Assembly (NCBI GenBank): GCA_002118135.1 | Contig: BDIU01000338.1 | Span: 191 to 64,190, forward strand | DNA from: Trebouxia sp. TZW2008 | Lineage: Eukaryota > Chlorophyta > Trebouxiophyceae > Trebouxiales > Trebouxiaceae | Reading direction: 5' to 3' | Length of the DNA stretch: 64,000 bases | Part shown: piece after piece, positions 22,601 to 35,500 of the stretch | Layout of the letters: each line of letters opens with the position of its first letter | How positions within the stretch are numbered: position 1 is the stretch's first letter | Program-made: the position numbers and the translations under genes | The notes under the pieces: generated by a model | What the model was told of the DNA's origin: nothing | The model's database searches: none | The model's input: the letters and a program-made list of their open reading frames with translations, nothing else

Positions 22601-25600
22601 TTTGTTTTGTTTTGTTTTGGTGTGGTTTGTTTGGTTTGGTTATGTTTGGTTTGGTTTGTCAGAACATTGGACCTTGTGCATGTCATGCTGTCGCAAAGGG
22701 GCATGTTGCTGGTGAATCTGAATCTTACAGCAGACTGAACAAGCTCATATGTCCAACTCTGATGCAGTACAATGCAGGTCCACACAGCGGTACAAGCAGG
22801 AAATCCCTTGACTGCCGCCAACAAACTGGCCTGTGAGTGGACGCATCCAGCCAAGCTTACATGCACAGCTGGCAGGAACTTGATGCAGTGCCAGCTGGCA
22901 GGGCTAGGGCGGGAGGCTAGGGTTGTGCTGCTGCACAGCCGCCAAGAGAGTGATGAGTTTGTAGCGCTTGCTAGACCTGGTCAGGTAACGTTTGCAAGCA
23001 ATGCAGAATACAGATGGCAGTAATAGGAAATAAATTGCTGTCATGGTAGCATGTGAGATCTGTTATTCACATGGAAAGAGTGTACATCACAGCAGCCAGC
23101 ACATGACTTCGTGTTGCAATAGCATTGGGGATCTGTTATCCCAATGCGATGCTTTGATTGTAGCAGAAAGCATGTCAAATGCTCTGTATTCCTGCATTAC
23201 TGCTGATCTGCTGTGGGTTGGACAGTGTTCTGGACAGGTCATGGACTTTGAGGCTGTCTTTGACAAGAACTCACAGAATGTACATCAGCCAGCTTTAATG
23301 TCTTGAGCGACCGGTTTCAATTGATGGACACCCAGTACTTTTGAACTCCCAAGTGAGGAAAATTTGCCTGCAGGGTCCAGGAGCAGTGCATAGCAAGTAC
23401 CTGGCAGCGTCCACCAAGCAGCATGTGCTGCTGTTTGACACGCGCCACTTCAACAGCCCTGTGCTGTGCTGGGCTCACAAGATGGATTTGGAGCCGCCGC
23501 AGCTGCTGTCCTTTGCACTGTCTGGCCCTGTCCAAGGTGAGCATGCTGTAGCCAGCTACTTGCACGCAAGTTTTGCACACAGCTAGTTGTTGGAACTGTT
23601 GACTTGCGGTCACACACGTTTTGATTATGCATATGTGCATTTTCTTGCCTCTTGACCTCTTTTTGGGGTTGCAACTCTCATACTTGATTTCGTGCTCAAG
23701 GTGATCACAGCATCAAGCCTACTAGCAGTGCCATTCTATACATCTGTGCTGGTTGGTGACTGTCAGACTCTGCCATTTTTTCTGTATACAGCTAATTACA
23801 TGGAACAAGTTTTGAATTGATGCTGATGAATCTGCACCTGCCGTTTAATTGTTTTCCTGCTGTCAGGGTACTTCAGCAATGATGGTCAGGGCAAGCTGGG
23901 CCAAACCTCTGACAGGTTTTGTCCACCATGCTGTCTGTTTTTGTTCTCAATCTCTTTGCTGTGCCTGCTGTATGCTCACACATATCTGCTGATTTGTGAT
24001 ACAGCTGATGTCTGTTGTGTCTCCGCTACCAGGGCACTCTGGCCAAGACCAAACGCGGCAGAACGAGCTAGGTGCCACTGGGCGACCATCTTGGCAGGTG
24101 AAAGTCGTGCTTAAGCATCACTCTTTGCTGTACTGCTATTACCTCAAGGGCGTGATACTATTAGAGGTCTATCATTGTTGTTGCATCGCATGCAAATAAT
24201 GCGTGTACTCTGCCAAGCATTATCATCTCAGCTTACAGATGCCTTGTAAAGATCTCACAGGGGCTGACCAAACTAATTAAATGTATACATGGTCCAGCAC
24301 ATGTGCTAGGTGTGTGTGTGGCCCAAGTCCTATCCCGCCACACAGGCTCCTCAGGTTCTAACATTGCATAAGCAGGGCAAGACCACCTGCAGCATTCAAA
24401 CAGGACCAAAAGTTGCAACTTACAGCAAGTCAGTTTGGATGCAATGCTAGCAACAACTTTCAGAACGTCTGATCAGCATGCAGCACAGATGCAGGCTGAC
24501 TCAGTTTTCAAGTCTGTATACAAGACGACGCACCCTAAAGCAGTCAAGCCAAAACTCAATTTTGCGGAGCATGTGGTCAGCGTGCCTCGAACAGTACTGG
24601 CTTGATTTGTGCAGAGAGTAACACACCCTGGAGCAGTCAAGCTGTGAGGAAGCCAGGCTGTATGCAACTAGCCAGGCTGTATGCAATGAACAGTCTAGAG
24701 CAGGGCATTTGTTGAATGAGCTCCACAACACAAACCCTGCATTGCAAGCACTTTCTGAACTGACAAACTGCCTGTGCACAGGGCAACTCACCCTGGAGCA
24801 GTCAAGCTGGAGCAAGCTCCCAGCACATGGCCAGTCAGGCTGGCGCAAACTACCCCTTGGGGTCAGCCCTGGGGTCAACAGGGCTGAGGGGGTTCAGGGG
24901 CAGCAGCCAAGCTTGGCTTGACACACAAGGCAGTCAAGCACCAGAGCCGTTTGCTGCTGCTGGCAATTCAGAGCAGGTTTGACATCCTGTGCTGTTGACT
25001 GATACGCATGCGCCTGTTGCAATTTGCATACAGACTACTCTTTGGGTCAGCCCCTGGGTCAGCAGGGCTCACCGCAGCTGAAAAGGGGGACGGGGACAGC
25101 AGCCAAGCTTGGCTTGACACACAAGGCAGTCAGGAACCTGAGCCTATAGCTGCTGCTGGCTGTTCAGTGCAGGTTTGACATCCTGTACTCTGACCCATTG
25201 CCCCTGACCAGTACAAAAGCAAATGTTGCCATGTGCAGAACCACTGTTGTCAGCGTGCCAGGGTGCTGTGCATCTTCTGTCTACAGCATGTCCAAGCTTT
25301 TGCTCATTTGCAGATCCTTATGCAACTTCTGTTCTTCGTCTTGCAGCTGTGCAGGGCCAGGGGCAGTTGGCAGGGGCCATGATTGCCAGTGATCTGGCCT
25401 TAGGGCATTACAAGGCCTTCAGATTCCTAATGCAGCCTTTAAGTCAATGTTTGGCAGCACAGCTGCCAGAAGAGCAAGCAAGCTGAACTGCTGATGCTGA
25501 TTCGCTCTGTAGGGGCAAGGGCAGCTGGCAGGGGCTATTGTGGCCAGCAGCCTGGCCCTAGGGCACTGCAAGGCCTTCAGATTCCTGGTGAAGACTTCAG

Positions 25601-28600
25601 GCCAATGCCTGACAGCACAGCCACCAGAGGAAGGAGCAATCCTGAAGAAAAGGAGTGCAGAGTCAAGCAGCTATAGGCGGCGTGAGAACTGGGGGTTGAT
25701 CCAGGCACAAGCAGTTGGCCAGGATGCAGCAGGTGCGCCTCTTTGTGCAACAACATTGACACCAATTGAGTGACGACAACCATCTCGACTAATGACAAAA
25801 GTAGCACAAGCAGCAGCAGCAGCAGCAACAGCAATGCTTGAGCTACCAATTGAACGTCATGGCAAGCAGCTCTGAAATCTCCAAGGCGAACTTCCTGCCA
25901 GCTGGTCCTGTGTGCTGTTTGAGACAAATTGGAGACCTTCATATACGTGTGCGTCTCAAGTGCGCATCAATCCCTGACAGGGCTTCCCCTGAGTAAATGA
26001 TTTTGCTGGCGAGGCAAACCAGCAGGCACATCAGATCATCTGCTTCAGGTCTTGGAGTTGTGCTGCAGGAAGCTTTGCTTGGAAGCCTGGCATTGCAGAT
26101 GCTGTGTAGAGCTGGAGCCTGCCCAGAACTGTTTGCCAGCCCCTGAAAGTGTTCTCAGACTTTACCAAAGGAGCAGCCTTTATCAGCAGCCCATGTGTGG
26201 ATACTTTCACTGGTTAGGCAGTTCAGCACCCAATCAAAGTATTGTTCCTGCTGCAGGGAGCTTTGCTTGGAAGCCTGGCATCGCAGATGCCGTGCAGAGC
26301 TCGAACCTACCCAGAACTGTTTGCCAGCCCTTGAAGACTTTATCAAACTTGAACAAAGGGGCGGCCATGCTTGACTTGGCAGCAGAGCATGGCACAGACT
26401 GGGAGCAGCTCCTGACGCAGTGCCCAGACTTGAAGGTAGAAATGAACTAAGCCCTGATTGACTGCTTTGCAAAGCATCCAGGTCAAGTCTGTCAGGCTCT
26501 GTCGAGCAGTGTGTAAAAGCCTTGTTGAACATGGCCAAAGGGGCAAGTGTGCTTGACCTGGCAGCAGAGCATGGCACGTATTGGGAGCAGCTCCTGATGC
26601 AGTGACCCGATTCACAGGTAGGTCTTGCTCATGTTCATCACGTGAAAAGTCCTGCCTGGCAGATTCAGTCCTCTGCAAGGTTTACCATCTTTGAAAGTGT
26701 TGTGCGCAAATGCAAGCAGCAGCCTGTCAGCGTATCATACTTGACTGTCCGTGTTGGTACAGGGTATGACCATCATACCAATGATGAGTCAAATGCCACT
26801 ATCAGCATCAACAGCAGCAGCAGTGGGGAAAGGAGAAAAAGAAGAAGAGGGAAGTCAGCATCGGCAGCCTGACACTTTGCTAGTCAGGGTATCCTTTGTA
26901 GGCGACATGTTTCTGCAGCCATGCTTCCTCTTCACCCCTCTGCCAAATGCCCACGCAGCCACAGTCAGGCAGCAGCAGGCAAAGCCACAGCAGATTTTGA
27001 CCACAGCAGATTTGGCTAAAAGAGCTCAGTCGCAGCATAACAGGCAGGGCAGAGGGCAGCAGCAAAGGGCAAATGGCTCTGCTGAAGGGCAGAACCTAGG
27101 CCATGTGACAGGTCTGCATAGTCAGCCTGATGAACTGCCGTCGTTCAGTAAGGGGGAACTAGTCAAAGGGCAGCTACGAAAGGCAAAAGGGACGTTGAAG
27201 GGAACTTCTCATGGGCCCGAAAGGCAACAGGCAACAGCCCAAACGACATTAATGGGCAAATTTCCTCAGGCACAGGTTGATGCGCCACAGCAACCGCCGT
27301 CTGATTCTGAAGCCAAAGCTGGGTCTATGCTGAACCACATCGACATGCGCCAGAGCATCAAGTCACGCACAGAAATCAGGTGAGGCTAAGAGTGCTGGAC
27401 AGGCACACTCTCTATGCAGGGGATGTTAGACATGCTGGCATGCAAAAAGAGACTGATAATTTGCAGCTCATGAACTTATTTCTGACGCTCAAGGATGAAA
27501 GGTCAATGCAGATGTGACTTTGCAGAAGAAAGACATTTGTACCTCACTTTAAGTGATGCTGTTGAAAGCAAGGTTAACAAAACTACATAGTGATCTTGTT
27601 GTTCTTGCTCAGGGTTGCTCAGGGATTTCATTCTTTGTTAGGGGTCTCAAGTCTTGTTGATCCTGCTCATAGTCTCAATCATTTCATTGTGCAGGAAACG
27701 GCAGCATGCAGATCCCAGGTGGAAGACTGACAAGAGTGAGGTCAAATTCGACCACAAGGGCCTCTTCAAAGCAGACGTTTCTGTTCACCACGCCCTTCTA
27801 ACTGCGTCCCTGCAAAGCTATTGCTCAGCCTACTTGGGTAAGTCTAGTCCTGACAGCCAAGACAGGCTCAACAGCTCAGCAGGCACAGCAGCAGCTCACA
27901 AGTTTGATCCAAACTTGGCAGCTCAGATGTCTGGCAATGTGTGGGGGTTTGCTGACATGGATGAGCGCCTGACAGCTGCTGGGAGGCTGCAGACTAGCTA
28001 TGACGAAGCTGAGGATGCTGTGGCACCGACGCGACTGCCTTTTCTACAGGTACTGTCATTGACTTGCTGTGTCAATTCCAATATCAAGATGCTTGATTGA
28101 TTGATTGATTGCTTTGACATCTGCGCCTGCGCGAACGCAAGGTAGGTGATAGTTATCCCTCACCCTGGCGTGTTTAATCAGCAAGATGCTTGCACAGCAG
28201 TATAGGTTCTATGTATGTATGCTTGTGACAGCATACTTCCAGGGATCCCAGCATCTGCTAGAGCCTGCAATTGAGTGCATCTTACCACACCTCACACCCA
28301 GAACATACCTCTATCATTTTACGGCCATCCTTGCTTCCCTTGAGAATCTTGCGTATTCAAGCTTTCACAAGGTCCCGACACTCCTGCACATTCAGTGTGA
28401 GATTATGCTTCTGCCAACCATCTATTGCAGGCAGCCACAATTGTAGATGAGCCACAAGCACAGGACAGATTTGCAGCCCACAATATCCAGATCACCCTTG
28501 GGCTCATACCCCCATATTCTCAATGCTGAAGAGGTACCAGCATCATTTTTCTGTGGCACTACCGGCAGCCACAACTGTGAATGAGCTGCAAGCACAGGAC

Positions 28601-31600
28601 AGGTGGACAATGCTGAGTCCCGAGTGAACTTGAGCTCAAACTACCTCCCTCTCAATATGTGGGGGTACCAGTCCCACACCTCATGACTCTCTAGCTTTGC
28701 ATTGCAGGCAGCCACGACTGTGGATGAGCTGCAAGCACAGGACAGATGGGCGGCGCCAGATGCAGAAGGTCAGCTGGCACCCTTTGAGGCTGCTGTACCT
28801 GTGCCAAAATTCCGGCCACCTAATAAGGCCGCTGCTGTTGCCAGAGCTCTCCCAATCGTGACAGCTGCATACAGGTATGACTGTAGCTTGCAAAGCTGTA
28901 CGCAATGTTGCAAAGCCCACAACTGCTGGCGCTTGTCGGGACTGCACCTGGAACAGTATTGAGGCTTGGGTGTGACTAAGGCAGTGCAACAGACAACAGG
29001 ACGAGTACATACAGAGCGCCCAGGAGCAATGCTAAAGCGGCCAGCAGCAGCAATGCAGGCCCAGCTGCAGCCCTCCTCACTGCTTGTCTCCTCCTGGATG
29101 TATGTCAGCTTTGTGTTTGCAGCACATGCAGAGCCAAGTCGACAGAGACTGGAGCATCTGCTTGCAGGGTGTTGAAGGGGGATGCTGAAGCAGCCAGCAG
29201 CAGCACCGCAGGCCCTGCTGCAAACATCGTCAGCTGTGCAGGCAGTGCAGGCATTGCTGCAGTGGCTGCAGCCCACCAGGATGCTGACGAGATAAGCAAT
29301 GTCAATGTGATTTTGTCTGGTCCCATGCAAACAGTGGACTCTGTGCATGCAGGGCGCTAAGAAGCAATGCTGAAGCAGCAAGCAGCAGCGCCTCACATCC
29401 TGCTGCAAACATCCTCAGCTTTGCAGGCAGTGCTGGCATTGCTGCACTGGCTACAGCCTGTCGGGATGCCAGTATCAGAGGAAATGGTGATGTTGTGATC
29501 AGTGAGGGCAGGAGCATCCCCTTAGCAGCGTGGAAGGGTGTCAGCCTGGGGCCTGAAGCAAGGTCAGAGCCGTTTTCTGTGCCTTGCATGGAGTCACAGG
29601 TCGACATCGTGACAAGTATACACAGTGATGCATGACAACAGGGAGTAGCGCTGTGATGTTCAGTAAGGCAAGAAGCATCCCCTTGGCATCATGGGTGGGG
29701 CCAAGCCTAGGCCCTGAGCCAAGGTCCACCACATGACATGTACTGTCATGAGGTCAAGATTAGAGGATCCCTGTATCAGCATTGTGATAGGAAGTAGCAA
29801 TGTGGTGTCCAGTGAGGTCAAGACCATACCATTGGCATCATGGGGGGGCTGCAAGGGTAGGGGCTGTTGTGGTCAGCCTAGGCCCTGAGCCAAGGTCAGG
29901 AACATGACATATGCACTATTATGACTTCAACACTGGAGTTGCAATTGTAAACCATCTCGGGGCATGCCTGCTACGCATGAGATTGCTCTTGTTTCTGTGA
30001 GACCTCTCTGCATGCGTTGAGGTATGCCATGGTTGACTGCAGGTCTACTAAAGCCAGCAGCAGTGGTTTGGCTCAGCCTGACAGCCAGGCCTCAGTCCAT
30101 CTGACTCAGCCATCTCAGGGCATGCCTGCTGGCCAGAGCAGGACCAGCATACCCCTTGTTCAAGCTGACAGGTTTGTGCTTGCCCTTGGGAATGCCCTTG
30201 TGAGCGTGCTGCGCATGATAGCCATTGTGCAGGAATCTTCACTCGGACTGCAACTGCATGTACACGCATGCAACCTGAATCAGACTGCAAATGCATGCTC
30301 ATGCACAAAAACTTATTCAAGCCTGTTACTGCATTCCAGCACGTGACTGCACTGAACAGGGCCACAGCAATCAAGGGTGGAAGGATCAGCACAGAATCAT
30401 TGACTTAAGACCTCATGCTGGCTTAAGGGCTGATTGCTGGTGGACAGGTTGCATGCCCTATCACTGCTGCTCACACTGCAGCAAGATGCTCAAACAATGT
30501 TTGCTGCATGCAAAGTCTGGTGAACAACGTTTCCACCAAATGAGCGCAGGGTCAGTCAGCATTGCATATCCACCAACTCATGCTAGTTTGCAGAGTGGTT
30601 GGGGTGGGACAGCTGGCAGACCCTGTCACTGCTGCTCATACCTCAGCAGGCTGCTAGGAGGTTTGCTGCATGCAAATTTAGTCACAATGGTTCCAGCAAC
30701 TGAAAATGGGAAAGCTTGAAACAGCGGTTCCAACAAGATATGCTTCTTTCGCAGGGTAGTTGGGGGTGGACAGCTTGCATGCCCTGTTACTGCTGCTCAT
30801 ACGTGGTCTGGAGATCCAGTACTGCCTCCGTCTCAACAGCCCATGCTGCATCTCAAGAGCTATTATGCTGAAGTGGTAAGTGTTGCTACCTCACTCTGCT
30901 GTCACAGCATGCAAAATAGATCATCCTTGAAAGTGATCTTGGCACCGAGTGAAGCCTCGTGTACTGGGCTTTCTGTGACTTGCTTGTCTTTGGATCTGCC
31001 TCGCACAACCTGTCTCTTGGCAGCGTAGGGTGCACTGATGCTGTGAAATGATTCTGTGCTTCTTTATGACGAGCAAAGAATTGGCTCTGTGAGAAAAAGA
31101 TTGAAAAAAGAGTATCCAAGCCAAAGGATGTGCTGAAGCCGACATTCAGCTTGCGTGCACAGAACTGCATCAAGCTGCATCAATTGTTGGATCTGAGGAT
31201 CTATTTGCATATGCATCTTTGCCATGCTGTGATGATCCTAGATCACAGTGCAGTGTCCATTCATTATGCTGTTGTGGCACGGTGCAGGGGGACAGTCAGG
31301 AGCAGGACGACATACAAGAGCTTGAAGACTTATGGCTTGCTGCACATGGACAGCAGCGCAGCAATCAAGCAGCACAGTCCAGCCAAGGTCTTACTGCTGG
31401 TAAGCGCAAATCACTGTACATATTTACAGTTGATGTATGTCATGGTATGTTGACCTGTTGTTCACTACTGTGACATGCTCAAGACCTGTCAGCATCATGC
31501 TGGACCTGACATTGTCTGTTTGATGTAAATTTATATGACAAGCACTTGATCAGCTGACTGAAGGATGGCTTGTGCTTGTCATGGATTGCAGGTCAGCGCA

Positions 31601-32085
31601 CTCCTGCAGCAGGTTCAAATGTGGCCCAAGCAGGCAGGCAACGGCAGCAGCAACCAACCCCAGCATCCCTGACCAGATCTGCTGCTGTTGGCTCCCAGCC
31701 AAGTCAAAACAGGGCAATCGCCAGCACATCAGGCGCTGGTTTGAACAATCAATCAGCTGCCAAAGCATCTAGACATGCTTCCGACCGAAACCCCAGCACA
31801 GAAACCAACCAGCTCAAGTCCCCAAAGGCAAATGAATCCAAGCAACCACAAAAGAGAAAGTCTGTTCAGTTTGCGGCAACGAATCAACCTGAAAGAAGTC
31901 TGCTGGATGTCATTGCTGAGAAATGGAAGCGAGACAAAGAGCAGCAACAACTTTTGGAGCAGCCAACACAGACACCTGCATCGCAGGCAGCAGCTGACAC
32001 AGTGCCGCCTTCGAAGTCACAGTTGACAGGAAAGTCCAGTGCAAAGCGAACAAAGCCATCTGCCAGCTTTGTGGAGGGGTTCTAG
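19654..32085 (+). CDS. TAF1C/Rrn6-like RNA polymerase I initiation factor subunit
   Basis: Phase-consistent exons include 20479-20734, 21159-21331, 22210-22375, 22778-22984 and 23374-23536. Further exons end at 25172 and 27379. The last seven are 27695-28049, 28708-28874, 29353-29562, 30043-30171, 30755-30875, 31288-31399 and 31592-32085. The exons between 23537 and 27379 are only partly resolved. A first exon at 19654-19700 fits the phase but is not unique. WD-like blocks match TAF1C/Rrn6: VSHVTWNPFLPC with AAFSCEDGSLHIL, CEWTHPAKLTCTAG, and HVLLFDTRHFNSPVLCWAH. The C-terminus ends KRTKPSASFVEGF, like the basic 'Gly-Phe' ends of this family. The last exon is Ser/Gln/Lys-rich. The family acts in the Pol I core promoter factor (SL1/CF) in the nucleolus. 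No gene symbol is assigned because similarity is by eye. Confidence 0.55.
22021..22320 (+). repeat. 150-bp tandem duplication around the exon at 22210
   Basis: The stretch starting 'gatgcttttgctgaaggtcc' at 22023 repeats at about 22177. The first copy reads GDFQLVATLKSKAAVSHVTW and then decays. The second is the functional exon (WDLQLVAIVRSKAGVSHVTW). Confidence 0.7.
22562..22620 (+). repeat. (TTTTG)n pentanucleotide repeat
   Basis: About 11 near-perfect GTTTT units, followed by degenerate TTTGG units to about 22660. It lies within an intron of the Pol I factor gene. Confidence 0.9.
24870..25190 (+). repeat. Tandem copies of a Pol I factor exon (SSQAWLDTQGSQ module)
   Basis: Two copies, about 175 bp apart, share 'cagcagccaagcttggcttgacacacaaggcagtca'. 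The second (exon 25034-25172) keeps a full open frame ending in CAG plus GT. The first is frame-shifted. Confidence 0.65.
25355..25640 (+). repeat. Tandem copies of the GQGQLAGA exon
   Basis: Two copies read GQGQLAGAMIASDLALGHYK (from 25355) and GQGQLAGAIVASSLALGHCK (from about 25513). Both follow an AG acceptor in phase 0. The second continues into a long Lys/Ser/Arg tail. Either could be the used exon. Confidence 0.65.
26060..26605 (+). repeat. Triplicated segment with LDLAAEHGT-WEQLL motif
   Basis: Copies at about 26068-26170, 26255-26440 and 26470-26603 share GSFAWKPGIADAV and/or the LDLAAEHGTxWEQLL segment. The first has an in-frame stop. The middle copy is the most complete. Confidence 0.65.
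28430..28790 (+). repeat. Triplicated acceptor plus exon start (AATTVDELQAQDRW)
   Basis: The sequence 'GGCAGCCAC(A/G)A.TGT..ATGAG' with 'CAAGCACAGGACAG' occurs at 28431, 28564 and 28708. Only the third continues into the long open exon 28708-28874. Confidence 0.75.
29010..29900 (+). repeat. Multiple copies of both ends of the exon at 29353-29562
   Basis: Upstream, acceptor-side copies at about 29012 and 29169 share AEAASSS/KAASSS and AANI-S-AGSAGIA modules. Downstream, donor-side copies at about 29660 and 29815 repeat 'AG.ATCCC.TTGGCA' and 'AGCCTAGGCCCTGAGCCAAGGTC'. The functional exon sits in the middle with copies of its 5' end before it and its 3' end after it. Confidence 0.7.
30440..30830 (+). 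repeat. Triplicated exon module (GGGQLACPVTAAH)
   Basis: The motif 'GG.CAG.TTGCATGCCCT.TTACTGCTGCTCA' or a variant occurs at about 30443, 30605 and 30765. The third copy is the functional exon 30755-30875. The earlier two lack a continuous frame. Confidence 0.7.
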
Positions 32086-32505
32086 GTCGTGCAATATGCC
32101 AGTCATCTGTTTTGGAAGTTAGCATTGTTGTTCTGCTTTTGTTAGCCGGCAGACGTCTGGCTTGAGTGGTCACTCATCCCTTTCAGTTCAGCTTATTGAG
32201 ACGACAATTGTTTTCGTCCTGTTTGGGGCCTATTGTACACCAATACTAGCCACGGGTAAACGCAGTACTGGAACGAGGTGTGTACAATTTTGTACAAAAG
32301 GCTCCTGCACTTTGACATGTATCGACTTCGTGACTACTTTAACTGACAGTTGCATCTCAACCGTAAAAGGGTGACTAAGAACCGTTAAAAAACATCATTA
32401 GATTGAAGCAAATCATTGAATGAAGTTTGCAATGACGGCACGATGTGAGCTCATGAGGCTGTGTTGGGCAAATGCAAAGGTGCCGAAAATTTGATGTGTC
32501 ATCAT
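32086..32505. other. Tail-to-tail spacer
   Basis: About 420 bp separate the stop codons of the converging Pol I factor (+) and Sec5 (-) genes. It must hold both 3' UTRs. No additional feature was recognised. Confidence 0.5.
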
Positions 32506-35500
32506 CTACGTTCGCAAAGCACGCAAATTGTGCTGTTGGCCTGCACTGGACATGGTGAGAACCTGCGCCAGTCTGGCTTGCATGCATTCCAGCAACTCTT
32601 GACCCTGAGCTTGGCTGAGCCAAGCATCTAGCTGCTCAGCTTGGGCTTGTTGCTCCTGCTGTTGTGCATCCTGAATGCGTTCTGTCAACAGTGCACCCAG
32701 CTCTACAAACTTCTGCTCAAGCCGGGATGACACATAAGCTGCTAAAGCTGCGTGCATGTATTGCAGTTCCAGCAGCAATTGCAGCAAGCCGCCAACACTG
32801 ATGTCTGATAACTGCATCTCTACTGCGCTCTTGAATGACTGCAGTATGTGTTGCAGCAAGCTTTGGATCACTTCCTGCCTCTGTTCTGATGGTAGTGTGT
32901 GCATCTCTGCCCGCACGCCAATCTAGCATACAGATACATCAAGTCACAACAGGTGCAGGTGTGGTGCATGTTCAGAGGCTCCCATGACAGGATACCAATG
33001 CAAATGTAAAGCATGTTCAGAGGTCCACGTGATGCTTGCCTTGCACACTGTGTGCCAGCATAATTGTCGGCAGAATGTAATGCATACATCATGGCGTCCA
33101 GCAAAACAGCATCATGCCAAGCGCATACAGCATGCATGTGTGCCAATGCATTTGCAGGTGATGCAGCTTCGACTTCTCCTATACATCAAACATGTTTGTT
33201 TTTTCTGTGTGAGCAGCTTGCATAGAGTATGATGCTCACCAGGCTGAAAACGAGCTGCAGGCAAGAGTCCCTCAGCTGAGTTGGAGGTTGCGCATACGGC
33301 CAAACATCCATGTCCTCTTGCAGAAAACTTTGCAGGACCTCATCCAGCCGCTTGCTCTTGCTGCTGATGTATGCTGTCATGATCTGCTCCTCCACCTGAA
33401 CAACACCAGAACAAGTCTTCGTCATGGGCAAGAGTTTCGTCTCTGTCGAGGGCTACCTAGTTGCGGAACTTCCCTCTATTACTAGATTGCTAGGCTGTCT
33501 TGACAGCTCATGTGTAGTGCTGCTGTGCATGATGTTGACGCAGTGCATCAACCAGTCGGTGGCGCGCTCAATCCCAGCCACAATCGCTTGGTGTGCTGCT
33601 GAGCAAGATGAAGATGCATTACATCAGGAAAATAATGGAGAAGTATGAGCATGCTATCTGTTAGGGACTGGAGTCGCTGTGCATGATGCCCAAGCAGCAT
33701 AACAAGCACAGATTGCTGTGGCTGATCGTGCTGATCAACCACAACCACCTGACAGCTGACGATGCTGACCGGACTTTGTGCTGTGTCACTTGCTTTTGAC
33801 TGGTGCGCAGCAGCGCAGCAAGGAATGTATCTGAGTCAGATAGCCTGTACTCTACATTTCTACTGCACCTGACTTGTTAAGTTCAGTGCAGAAGGTTTTG
33901 TTCCTTATCTGCAACATGTAGGCTGCTACTGGCAGCTTCTCCATGAATAGTCAATCAGCTGCCACCAGATGTTTGCCAAAGCTCGCCAACCGCAGCAGCA
34001 TCTTTTGTTACAGTGTATGCACTGGCATACAGATCCCAATGCCATGCTCTGATAGCTTCGGCGGCAAAGCAGTGAACTGCCCGCAATAATTGTCATATCT
34101 GGCGTGATAGCAAGTGTGCCAAAGCAAGAAGACAAAGTGACCACATGCGGTTAGTTGAGGCTCACCTCTTGCAGCTCTGTCTCACATTGCTCACTCAGTT
34201 CTTGCAGCTGCTCCTGCTGACCGTCTGCTGCGAGCCAGTACTCATACCTGCGCAGCAATAAATTGTTACTGAAAGAGGCTTTGCGTTCAAGCCCTAGCTA
34301 GCCCTTTGCCTTAATGCACGTGCAGCTGGTAGAGAACATGAGCAGAACAGCAGCATTGGTGCAGGAAAATCTCCAGCATCACTGAAGACTTTGAAGCAAA
34401 GCAACACGATATCATTGGTATTTGTCCATATCAAGTGCAGGATCTGTTTTCATGCACTGGCAACGTGTGTGGACTCTGATTCCTGAAGTTTTAATGGTAA
34501 CAGGCCATGCCTCAAAATCTTGACAGCTCTGATAAAAAGGTGCAAAGAAGACTCTGCCATGCTCACATACTTGATCAGCGCAAAGCTCGACACCCTAGTA
34601 ACATACATGCGCAACAGCTGATATACAACTCTACTCATGCCTTGCATACTCGCCTGCTCAGCACATGGCTCAGCACTTTGGTGCGCACATACGCACAGTT
34701 GCTGTGGTGCAGCAGCAGCTGGGCATCTGTTACCGCTGGTGCCTGGGGCTGTGCCTGAGGTTCTGCCAGGGATTCAATTTGATCCTCATCAGGCTCCGTT
34801 GCTGCTTCAGCTGGCTGTGGCAGCAGTCTGGCTGCTGACTTTGCGCTGCGGGTGAAGGCTTGGAAGCAGTCGTGCAGAACAAGGCGAAGCTCAGCCGATA
34901 AGGACTCTGCATCAACAGCACATGAGCCTGATGACATGTGGGTGACATCTCAAGGGAGGGTTCTTGAAGCTTGAGTCAATGAGTTTGTGCATGATTGGCT
35001 GATTGTTGCTGAGCTGGAAGCTTAATCTCACGTTGCACAGCACCACATCTTATTGTAGGTGATGCCGAATCCCACCATCGTGGCCATTGATGCAAGCTTT
35101 GAGCAATGTTTGGTGTTTAGTGAGCTTGAAACAAAATCATTGCGGTGCAATTTGCTTCACTGGCCTGTCTACAGCTTCAAAGCCATCATATCTCACCCTT
35201 GTGGCGATCAGGTCTCAGAGTTGTCAGTGCGCAGGTGCACGCTGATTCAGCTCAAATTCAGCAGACGCAATTCGCAGTGTGAGCCTCAACAGCATACGTC
35301 AAACTATGTGAAAGACTGCCCAGATTTTCAGGAAGGAGAGCAGTGCGTACCTAGACCTGTGATTCCAGCTTGCTCAGCCTCAGTGAAGATGGCTCTCAGC
35401 AGCGCCAGGTGCTTCTGGAGCAGCGCTGCTAAAACACGGGGAATTGAGGCAGCACCACCTGGATTGCAACAAGGCCACACATCCGTAGAATTGAGTCTTG

